Positions 35,250 to 45,550 of a stretch of 64,000 nt of DNA are shown here, piece by piece (position 1 is the first letter of the stretch; every line of letters starts with the position of its first letter). Made by a program: the position numbers and the translations under genes. Source of the DNA: Thalassia testudinum (taxonomy: Eukaryota > Streptophyta > Magnoliopsida > Alismatales > Hydrocharitaceae); assembly GCA_037157565.1 (NCBI GenBank), contig JAZHRO010000012.1, positions 9,698,501 to 9,762,500 on the forward strand. Direction: 5' to 3'. The notes beneath the pieces were generated by a model, which worked only from the letters and a program-made list of their open reading frames with translations, was not told where the DNA came from and did no database searches.

Positions 35250-35898
35250 AGTAACATTACATAATGTTTTTTACAATCAAGGTCTTTAAAGAGGCTAGGC
35301 AACACTACTTACAACACTAGCAACTGCACCAAATATTCTCCTACGTCCTCTGCCTCCTTTCCTCCACATTCACCTATGGTCGATCTTCCTCGTGAAGATT
35401 CTTCTCATGCTACTCTTCTTCTTTCTTTCTCAATATCATCTTTATCTAAGTGAATGAACTTGCTCACAGTAAAAGGTCGATCACGTATGTTGCTTCTTTC
35501 AAGTATGTAACCCTCATCGTCAGTATTAGTATCATCATCACCTTCTTGTTACACCCGTGACTACATCTAGATAGGTGGAGGTGCTGGTTCTTGAAAGATG
35601 GCCATATGTTGATAAGGAGGATCCAACTGAAATAACTATATGAGCAGACCCAAAAGAGAATACCTTGATTGGGACAATCTTGTGATAGGCCTCCAAAAAG
35701 AAAATCCATAAAACTATTCTATTGACTCTCATATTCAAAGAAACATGGTGGTTATGAGGAAGATTCTTCTCCGAACTAATCGTATATATACGATGGTTGG
35801 CTATACTACATCAGAGGCTAACTATACTGCATTGAACATTGACTGTACTATGTTTGAGATTGGGTGTACTATGTCGAAGGTGGGCCAAATGAGTTGTG
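35250..35898 (-). other. DNA downstream of the PMD pseudogene
   Basis: No supported gene. A short minus-strand stretch near 35340-35400 reads MWRKGGRGRRRIFGAVASVV and might be the basic end of the PMD protein, but nothing links it firmly. Confidence 0.3.
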
Positions 35899-37040
35899 CT
35901 AATCCAGTTCTGTTGTATGTTCAGATGGGTCGACGTCCTTCTTGAGTACATTATCATCAGCTTCGTTTTCACTTGCATGGTCTTTGATATCCTGCAAGCT
36001 ATGCCCAGCTATCCTCTTTATTAGTTGCTCAAGCGGCTCCTTCATCTCCTCTCTCACATCTGATCGCGAGTGAGGTGTACTTAACCACCTCATTATCTTC
36101 CCTTTTATTGTAAACATGAGACTCACCTAATATAATTCAAAATAAATCATTTATATGCAAAGAAACTAAATCAAAATTTAATTAAGAAATGAGAAATGAA
36201 TTTTTCTTACCAAGTTTCCCTTCACAGGTCTTCGTGGTTTGTATGCAACTCAAGGTTGTGGTATCTATTCCTATATCCACATTCTTATTTTCCTCCAATA
36301 CCATCATAGATAATGTGCCATGATCTCCTTTGGTGTGCTTGACAAATCGTACTCTTCAACCACTATTTCCAACCTTCAAGTCCACCATTCAATGCATCTT
36401 TGATGATATGTTGCCTGAGAAGCAACACCTCTGACTCGTTCGTTGACATATCTTATTTTATCCATCGCTTTGGATATATGTTGTTGCAATTGAAACTGTG
36501 TCATAACATGATAAAAAACGTGCATGACTATTATATTGTAGCAAACCAAGGACTTTCATATTGTAACACCTACTAAACAGATAAGATGAAGGAACTATGT
36601 TCTCCCATCTGTGTATGGATCCCATATCACATACAGTAGTAAGAAAGTTTTTTGGAACATCATTAGTATGTGTAATCGACCTAGAATGAAGTTACATGTT
36701 CATCTAATTGTTAGAATTAAATCTTATTTAATGGACTCATTGTCTGTTCAACTCATTCTGGTAGTAAATATGATTCACCATCCTTATATTCTCATGGAAG
36801 TCATTACTACCATTCCACTAGTTACATTACTTTATCAAGTTAGGAATAAATGTAATAAACCAAATTATTATTATTATATTAAACTTTTGGTACATATCCA
36901 GACGGGCGTCGGTATAATCTTTACAGTTGTAAAGGGAAGCTCATTTCTTTTGGCCTCCCAATATGTAAATGCTCTCAAATCCATAATTTCAAAAGTAATT
37001 TAAACAAACCTTCTATCATATATTTTAGGACATTTACAAA

Positions 37041-37062
37041 TATATATATATATATATATATA
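37041..37062. repeat. (TA)11 microsatellite
   Basis: Eleven uninterrupted TA units inside the PMD remnant, probably in an intron. Confidence 0.95.
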
Positions 37063-38180
37063 AATCAATGTGTAGTGATGTACCTACAATATCATGAAAA
37101 AGACATGCATTTACTGCTTTATTAAGTTAGTGGTATAATTGTGCAAGTGCAACAGGTCCCTGGAAAGTTGGCCACAACTCAAAGGTCCTCCAGTACTAAT
37201 AAATACCTGAAACTGTATATTTATGATGAGTAAATAGTTATAAAAATGCCAATCAAATCGAAATATTATCAATGTATTATGTATCTTACCTAATTGAAAT
37301 CCTATTCTTTGTTGAATCCGGAAGGATGCTCACTCTTAACTATATCAAAATTACGACCCTTGCATATCTAATTGCATTGTCCTCAGTTTCTACCATATCG
37401 AGGTCATTTACAAACTTTGACCTTAGCCATGCCATCGTTAAGCATTTGGTGGTTAAGTTCTTACTTGGATCTTCATCCGAATCTTCGTCAAGTAGCTCGA
37501 TACATTTCTGCCTCTAGTCTCCACTCTATATAACACCTATGTCTGGCGGATCAATGATGCAAATATACGCATGATTTATAATTAGGGTTTCAAATTGTTG
37601 TAACATGCAAATTCGCAAATGCCTTTAAATTTCTAAACCTAGATAGTGGGGTATCTAGAGTCATCCAATGAAGTAATTTATTTGCAAAAATATATCTCTC
37701 ACTTGAAATAGAAAATCAACTTCCTTTTTTATTTTTGAATATATAATTTTTTTAGGTTTTGAATAATAAGGCAATCGCACTTAAAAGTTCGTAAAGAACT
37801 AACACTTAAGAACTAAGCCTAGAGTGACAAGAATGACCTCTCCATAAGCTAACTCTAGGCACGTGGAGGCCTAGAGTAGTTAGGGAGAGGGAATGGAAAG
37901 AAAAAGTGCTAGAACAAAATAAAAACAAATACTACAAGAGTAATTGAAAAGAAGGCAACTTTTTCTCTATTAAAGGAAATTTTCTACAAGTAGAGGAAAG
38001 CTTCTACTAAAATTTGAAAAGACAAATAAAGAAAGCACAAAATCCTTTAATTGATGAGGGTGAAGATGGCAAGGCTCTTGCTCCAACTGTAGCTGCTCCC
38101 ACAGTCAAAAAGAGCTCCTTCTTCTCCTTCTCCTTCTCCTTGCAAAGCTCCTCCAAGGTGTGGTCTCCTGGCAAGCCCAA

Positions 38181-38219
<39 letters not shown>
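38181..38219 (+). repeat. Run of 39 G residues
   Basis: Uninterrupted poly-G inside the solo F LTR. The paralogous LTR of F2 (about 57.5 kb) has no such run. The glycine- or proline-rich frames across it are artefacts of the run. Sequencing or assembly error in its length is possible. Confidence 0.9.
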
Positions 38220-39279
38220 CGTGCCTGATCTCCTCCAAGGTGGAAGGAATTCCACCTTTAAATCCTCCTCTAAGGGTGGTTGTGTACCACCCTCAAATCC
38301 TCCTCCTAGGGTAGGCGTGTACCCTAGGTCTCCTTCCAATGCCTGGCTTCTTCCCTTGGCTGGCGTGGGCTCAAGAGAGAAGAGAAGAGGGGAAGGCACC
38401 AACGGGACAGAGTGTCTCCTTAATCTTCTTCTTCTTCTTCTTCTCTTGACCTTCTATGTAGGTGGAAGTATAGGTAGAAAATATGTAGCCAAAGGTGCTT
38501 GTTAATGGTGGTAGGTATGGGTATATATAGGAGTGGTAGGGGGTAAGGATAGTTAACTAGGGTTAAAGGAAAGGTGGTGTTATGGAAGGCTAGAATGTGG
38601 AAGTTGGTTGATGGATGGTGGATGAAGGTTGGAGTGGAGGTAGAGAGGTGTATGAGGTGGTGGTTATGGTGGGTGGAAGAGTTGGCGCCAACTCTATGTA
38701 GGGTAGGGTTAAGGGAAAGGTTAGTGTGTTGTAAGGCTAGGATTAGGTCATAGGGTGGTAGTTAGGAAATGGATGGCTAGGGTTAGTTGGCACCAACTTA
38801 AGGGATATGTGGAGGTGTGGTTAGGTGTTTTGGAGCCAGCTATAGGAGGGTTTAGGTGGGTTAAGTGGCATGGGTTTTAGGAAGGGTTAGGATGGCTCCA
38901 TGTGGTGGTGGTTATGGGATTAAGGGTAGATATAGGTGGCACCAAAATGAAGGGGTGTGGGTGGTGTATTTTGGCACTAACTAGGGTGTAGTTTAGAGTA
39001 GTTAAGGGGGGTTAAGGTTGGCACCAAAGGAGGGTTTCTAGAAGGGATTAGGTGGGAGGTAGGGATGGCTTTAGGTGGTGATGTGTAAGGCTAGAATTTA
39101 AGGCAATGTTGGCGCCAAAATGAAGGGGTGCAAGAGGGGCTTTTGGCACCAACACAAAGGGGTGTGACTGGTTGGTGGTTGGTGTGGGTTGGCGCCACTT
39201 TAGGTAGGTTAGATTGGGGTTTAGTTAGGGTTAAGGGTTAAGGAGTGGATGGCCATATAGGTGGAGCTTGTTGGGAGCT

Positions 39280-39860
39280 TAGCTAAGCTAGCTTATCTAG
39301 TAGAGTAGAGGTGGTGGAGCTAGGGTTATATGAAGGAGGAGCTGGAGGTGGCTGCTGTAATTGGAGCTGAATCTGCTGAGGCAGCTTCATGGGGAGCTCA
39401 ACTACTTAGCTAATCTACCTAGTTCTTATGCTAGTAGCTAGGCTTAGGTAGTTGAGCTAAGTTGAGCTGGCCTCAACCTAGCTGGAGCTTGGTTGAGCTG
39501 GAACTGCCTCTAATGAGAACTCCAGAGCTAGCTAAGCTACTAGTTGACAAGTTGTAGCTCCACTAGCTTGGAGTTTAGCTGCCATGAGCTGGGTGGAGCT
39601 GGGGCTGAGCTGAAGTGAATTCTAGTCAACTCAGCTGAGCTAGCTAGAGCTCTCAAAAAACTAATGGGAGCTAAGATGAGCTAGACTCAACTAAGTTGAG
39701 CTGGATCTAAGCTGGCTTGAGCTAGGTTGAACTGAGATGAGCTGCCTTGAGCTACCATTCAGCTAAGATGAGCTGAATGGAGCTAACCCTAGTCCAAGGG
39801 GGTTGGTATCCAGCCATGATGAGTTGGAATTGGCTGAGTCCTAGCTTGATTGAGCTTCTC
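39280..39860. repeat. AGCT-rich block in the solo F LTR
   Basis: A dense series of AGCT tetramers in settings such as GAGCTAGCT, GAGCTGAGCT and AACTAGCTC. The F2 LTR has the matching block at about 56260-56900. Confidence 0.8.
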
Positions 39861-40280
39861 CTTCACCAATTACCTTCAAGAGTGCTAAGGTTTTAGAGAT
39901 CTGTCAATCTGTTTGTCCGTAACACTCCAAGAGATACATTAAAAATACAATAAAAGTGCAATGCATTCTTAACCTAATTGATGCCTAAATGCAACCCGAA
40001 AACCCGTTTGCGGAGCAAAATCCTAAGAGCTAGGTTTGTTTTAATGCATAAGAATGATGATAAATTGGCATTTATCAACCAACTACACGAAGGTTGGTCA
40101 AAATCGCCACATCATTCAGTGTTACGTTTGCTTCTCCTTCTGGTAGATGAAACGTGTGACTCTAGATGTCATTGCTCCACCACAGCATGCATAAGTGCAT
40201 GATCAATCGGCAGCCTTAGCAAATGTGATGTCACTCAAAAACCATCCACCTCCAACTGCTCTTCAACCAAGTCAATTCTC

Positions 40281-41455
40281 CTAGCCAACACTCAATTTAT
40301 TATTATACTATGCTCGATGAATATCACCTGAAATAGAAGAAACTATTATTATGGTACAGAAAATATGTAATAATTTGTACAGAAAAGTGTAACAATATGT
40401 AATGAAAGTAGATTAACCTATGTAATATCATGGCAATCCAGATTGGAAATGTAGGGCTACCCTTTCTGCATAAACTCGTAATTGACTACGTAGAGTTGTG
40501 TCATCTGTTATTACAACATAATAAAAAAGACAAGTATAAATTTACATTTTATAAAATAAACAATAATCACAACAATTAACAAGTAAATGAAAGAACAACA
40601 CCTACATGAAGTTAAAAATTTAACTCTTGTGCATTCAATTGACATTCCTATTAGGGCATGATGTTTTGTTGTATTTTTATGGTCGACACCTAGATCGTTG
40701 AGGAATGTGACGACTATCCATTTCATTCATAATTCTTTCAACACGAGGTCTTCCTCGAGCATATATCATATTTGTAAGTAGCAACTTTGGAGATTCCCTT
40801 ATTGGATTAAAATCCAACATATGGACTTGTATATGTAAATATAGATATAGATATAATCAAATAACAATAAATATTGTGCCTGTCATATAATGCCCATTAT
40901 TTAAAGTGATTAAATTAAGTTATAATGAGTGCATGGGCATAAATGCAAATGGTTTAGTGTGGTTTAGATTACAAATGTGTAGAGACCCTTTTGTAATTAA
41001 CAATTCCTTGATGGGTGGAATTGAAAGTTGCTGACAGTAATTAGTTTGCCTAATTACTAATTTGGAGAGGTTGGGTCCCCAAGGGTTTCTCACCACAATT
41101 CTCAGCCTTCCCCATCGAGTTCTGAGAAAGAGAGAAGAGAGAAAGGGCAACTGCTACAGAAGGAGAAAAGATTTCTCCTGAAAACTCTTGATCTATTAAG
41201 AAGGTGAGAATACTCTTAGAAGCATCTAACTCGCAGCCTCATCCTCTGTTGGCAATACGAGCCCAGGTATGTCTTTTATACTCTATAAGCTTAAACAGGA
41301 TTTGGATGGATTAATGATGCATATTTGAGTTTTGTTTCATATGAATCATGTTTGCATATATGTGTTTTGCATGTTGTTTAGTCATAGATTGATCAGATCG
41401 TGTTGATGTTAAGATCAGATCTTTTGTATTCTCAAAAAACATAGAACTCATTCGT
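40281..41455. other. Region upstream of the PMD remnant
   Basis: No supported gene. AT-rich DNA that could hold PMD upstream exons or promoter; minus-strand open pieces at 40.5-40.73 kb show no motif I recognise. Confidence 0.3.
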
Positions 41456-41460
41456 AACTG

Positions 41461-42135
41461 TAGGTAGTACCGGTACCTTTTGATGGGTACTGGTACTCAT
41501 ATGTTACAAATTGTGTACTGTAGTCTACATATACCGGTACTCATAGTGAGTATCGGTACTAGTGAATTGCAGGTAAGACTTTGGGCTTCAAGTATAAGTG
41601 TGGTGATATGCCAGTATCGTTACTCATTACGAGTACCGGTACTTGTATGCAACAGATCATTTTCTGGGCTCTCCAGATCTAGAATCTGTAACTCATGTGT
41701 ATCGACACTCACCATGAGTACCGGTGCACATAAGATACAGATCAGGATCTGGATCTGAAGAGACTAAGATCTGTAACCCACTAGTACTGGTACTTGGCTT
41801 TAGTACCGGTACTTGTTGGTTACAGACAAAGCTACCTATACTCAATAAGTACCGGTACTCGTTAAGATAAGCTGGATCTTGGATTGATACCAGTACTCAG
41901 TGAGTACCGATACTTATAATTAGTACTGGTACATAATGAGTACTGGACAAGTACTCATCTCAACATAAGTTCTAAACTGGAAACTATGAGTACCAATACT
42001 TGGGATCAATACCGGTACTCGTTTGGATATAGAACCCATGTCTGTAAGTTAGGGATACTAGTGCTGGTTCACCAGTACTGGTACTCAGTATATGAGATAT
42101 CGGTACTGGTCTAGCTATCAGTATCGATACCCATT
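41461..42135. repeat. Array of AGTACCGGTACT-type palindromes
   Basis: About twenty copies or close variants of a 12-bp palindrome (for example AGTACCGGTACT, AGTACTGGTACT, AGTATCGGTACT) in about 675 bp. Many are arranged as pairs such as TACCGGTACTCATAGTGAG, where the flanking CTCA and TGAG are also inverted. It has no coding sense in any frame. The host element is not identified. Confidence 0.85.
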
Positions 42136-45100
42136 CAATATAGAGCTCAGATGAGAAGAGTAATTATTTAGGTCCATCCTAAGTTAGAAGTCGGTTAATT
42201 AGTTTATGGAATATAAACCCCAACATCCCTAGGTCCTTAAAATCTCTTGTCATGAATGGGATTGAATGATTTTACATCTGTTAAGTGGTAGTTGGTCGTT
42301 TTCTAATAATCCGAGCAAAACGAAAAATGTTCGAATCTAATGGACCTCAAAAGCCACTGTTGAGGCCCTAAAGGCTATCAAAGAATTTATATATTGTGAG
42401 AAACATGAACGAACCAAGAAAAATGAAAAAATAACCAAGTACACACAAAAGTAGGGGATTGGTAACCTAGTTTCATCCTTGTCAGGAGCACGTTTGGGAA
42501 GGGGATTTAACCCTCAATATATCCAAAATATATGGAATGATAGAGAGAGAGAATACAATGAGGTTCCATCTCTTTTTCTCTCTCTCCCTTGTGTGCCCTC
42601 ACAATATACATCGGGGCCCTTTTATAAAGAACAAAAAGTGTATAATAATTACATGCAATTACTGCTTTTTAGGAAAGTGCAACAATTCAGCTCTGATGAT
42701 AACACCGTCATTCTTTATTTCTAATTCAATTTGATTAATTTTCAAAGCTAATTTCACCTAGTTATTATATTAAAGAGTATAATTCAATCTTGGCTGAATG
42801 AAGAAGTGTTGTAAAATAGGTTAATTCTGCTATCTTAACATGTCAATCAAGTGCAGATTAACCAAGGGGTAAGCCTATACTTAATTGAAGGTCAAATAAG
42901 CTTAAAGTTCAAGCAAGTGGTCTTGTACTAACTGATTTAGGGTTTTTCTAAAAAATGAAAGTTAATTCATATTTAAAAATCTTAATTTTAGCCTCAATGA
43001 AATTAAAAGGGTTCTGATGGAAATAAATATAATGTAAACCTTCTGAAAATCATTTAAAAATATTATAGAAGGTTTAGAATAATCAATTTGACAACATAAA
43101 CCTATTTTTATCTAAAATGAAGACCAAGGAAAATATTAAATATATTTTGGGTTTAAATATAAATTTACCAAGAAAACTTCATCAAAATCCAAAATTGAAG
43201 TCATCATTAGATTTATTGGGCCTAAAGTAGTTTACCATAACAATTTGGGACCAATTAAACTTCATCTCAATGTACTTTGCATTTTGTCCCTTAACCTTTG
43301 AATTTCTTGCAATCAGGTCCAATTTCCTCTCATTAAGGTCCCTGGCTAACGTCATGCTGACGTCAGCCATCACCTTTCTCTCCAGCAAGCACACAAGCAG
43401 CCATAGGAGCTCGTTTCTCGTGATTTTGACAGATGAATTAAGCAACCTCTCGATCAAATCCCACCAAATTTCGTGGGATTGATCGCCACTTCACAACGAA
43501 GCCGGACACCCAATCTCTAGCCGAGATTACCATTCATAAAGCTTGGATTTCTCAACTAAAAATCATGTCAAAACTTGCCTAAAAATCGAGCTTTTCAAGC
43601 CTGATCTGTGACTTAATTCAAGCAATCGAAGCTCTATAAATCATGGCCTCACTTTAGCATTTGATTTCGTGCAAAAATTAGCGTGAAACCATACCTCTTT
43701 CTTCCTCCTCAACCATCGCCATTGCTGTACCTTAGAGCTCCTCCACCTCCATCGTCCATCACTTTTCCGCAAAAATTGGCAAAGGACTAAGCTTCCCCGT
43801 TGTCCCACCGAGCTTTGTGCGAAGCTTCGCGATCTCTCGTCCCTTCCTTCACTTCGATTTCTCCTCCATCTTCCTCGCCAACCGGCCAAGTCTGCTAATG
43901 GGTTCACTTTAGTGAACTAATTATAGGCCTAAGCATATTTCGATTATATTTTCTTGGTACTTAATTCTTAATATCTTAGGTGATAATTGATATAGCCTAC
44001 ATGAATGTCTAATTTATATTTATGTGCCCAATTCACCTTTGATTACGTCTTCTTTATATTATTTATTTTATACATTCAGAGGAGAGTAAATCAGGGGGAC
44101 ATAGGAACCAATTAAAGCATGGAGAGGGTTGCATTTGCAATTGACCCATGTAGGGCCCCACTCATGCGCATCATGAATTCTCTATCCACCTTTCCTTCCG
44201 AAGGCGGCGATGCTAACTTTAGTAAGGGATTTAAAATCCCTTAATTCGCGTCGGAGAAGAAGAACATAATCGAGGAGGATAAAACGCACGGGGGATCATC
44301 TTCCAGGGGATCTCTTCTCATCTCTCCCCTTTGAGAGATCTTCCAACCCACCACCACACCATGAACATGGTGCGTGCACTGTGGACCTAACGTGCATCGT
44401 GCAACAAGCATGCTCCACCTCCGCTCAATCTCTTTCAGTGGCTGCGCAATGACAGCAAGCAGCCACACCACCCACGCTCACCACCAAAACCATGCCTCAT
44501 TGATCTACACTCCATCACAAATACCTCCATCGCACCTTCCATTATCTTCCTCTCAATCCTCTCCATTTTTCTTCCTCTTTCTCCCTTATTTCACCCAACA
44601 ACTACTATTCATCTTCTTTAACAAATCAAACCCAACGCCGTCCAACATGCCTTCACGCCACTAGCCACTTCTAGCTACTCCACTCATTACCAACACCACC
44701 GGGGCTCTCTGCGACTAACCGCCGGTTCCATCGCCGTCGATTGCCATCACGCCAACACCTCACCTACCTCCTTCCAATCTCGAAACCAGCAGCTGCCCTT
44801 TCTCTCCGACTGGCCACCTCCAGTGGTCTTCTCTCACACTGATGCCACCGTCGCGATCCTCATCCTCCAACGCACCTCCACCAAAAGCTCCTCCATCGGT
44901 CATGGACCCACGCACGGCCACGCTCACGCACAACCGTCTCCCCTATTTTTCAATAATGGATGGGGGTTTTAGTTGCAATGAGAGGTTGAGGTGGTGATTG
45001 AAGACTTGGTTTTATATATATATAAATATATAAATATATATATATACATATATATACATGTCATTGAATTTTCTCTTAGGATCCTTCTCTTTCTACATAT

Positions 45101-45194
45101 TTCCTGCACTCTCACTTTCAGTCTCTACGTCCATTCTCTTTCTCTCTTTAATGGGATGAAATATTTTTGCAATATGAACATGGATGTATGCCGA
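42136..45194. other. Unassigned DNA left of element F2
   Basis: No gene supported. 43.2-43.4 kb contains the kind of TTTGTCCCTTAACC / CAATCAGGTCC phrases often seen in plant LTRs, and an Arg/Trp-rich minus frame at 43.64-43.91 kb is GC-rich noise. A TA-rich microsatellite-like stretch lies at about 45012-45060. Possibly a decayed LTR. Confidence 0.3.
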
Positions 45195-45309
45195 TGATAA
45201 ACGCCAATTTATCATCATTCTTATGCCCTAAAACATATCTAGCTCTTAGGGTTTTAACACCGCAAACGGGCTTTCGGGCTACGTTTAGGCATTTACTTAG
45301 GATAGGCAT
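45195..45309 (+). repeat. 5' LTR of element F2, first part (before insertion H)
   Basis: TGATAAACGCC onward matches the end of the solo F LTR read on the minus strand. The LTR resumes at 56148. Element F2 itself runs to the window end. Confidence 0.85.
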
Positions 45310-45550
45310 TGATTGCGTCGGATTCGCACACGAAAAGGGTTCGGGTTTGGAAAACCCATCGTTCTAGTTTGATTAGCGAGAAAATCCATCGATTAGATAA
45401 TATTTATAATCAAAACCCAAAAAGTGAGTCCCAGGTCGAACACGGGGAGGCAAACGTTTGGTTTTGAAAAATCCATGTTTCGCTTTTATTTGTTTTTGTC
45501 ATTTTTGTCTTTTCTAATTTTTTTGGTATTTTTAATAGGGTAAGAGATCA
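45310..45550 (-). repeat. 3' LTR of H, outer part
   Basis: TGATTGCGTCGGATTCGCAC onward is collinear with 53061-53300. Interrupted at 45551 by a solo LTR. Confidence 0.9.

Larger units (their letters stand above)
37555..40077 (-). repeat. Solo LTR of family F inserted in the PMD gene
   Basis: 2523 bp, TGATGCAAATAT... to ...GGCATTTATCA. It matches, inverted, the 5' LTR of F2 (45195-45309 plus 56148-58177). Flanks ATCAA (37550-37554) and ACCAA (40078-40082) differ by one C/T change and look like a target duplication. No polypurine tract or primer site adjoins either edge, so it is a solo LTR. Removing it with one flank copy joins the two PMD pieces in frame. A TATA-like run lies on the minus strand at about 38521-38528. 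Confidence 0.88.
35899..40280 (-). pseudogene. Plant mobile domain (PMD, aminotransferase-like) gene remnant, split by a solo LTR
   Basis: On the minus strand, pieces of the PMD family occur in the right order. 40240-40078: LRLPIDHALMHAVVEQ, a stop, HLE, a one-base shift, then HTFHLPEGEANVTLNDVAIL and TNLRVV. After the LTR at 37554: DPPDIGVI, a stop, SGD, a stop, RQKCIELLDEDSDED and AIRYARVVIL, ending near 37290 at a GGTAAGAT splice-donor-like site. Then ELWPTFQGPVALAQLYH (37.1-37.2 kb), EHLHIGRPKE (about 36.95 kb), DKIRYVNERVRGVASQATYH with RCIEWW (36.3-36.5 kb), and an open 75-codon piece (36126-35899) that may be the C-terminus. PMD proteins act in transposon silencing (MAIN, MAIL1) and also ride on Mutator-like transposons; which origin applies here cannot be told. 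Stops, shifts and the insertion make it a pseudogene. Confidence 0.78.

Noticed and set aside
38014..38505. 163-codon plus-strand frame and its minus-strand partner around the poly-G run
   Set aside because: They owe their length to the G39 run (Gly or Pro stretch) inside an LTR; no domain and no counterpart in the paralogous LTR.
43641..43907. Arg/Trp-rich minus-strand frame
   Set aside because: Composition-driven; no start context or motif, and surrounded by LTR-like sequence.
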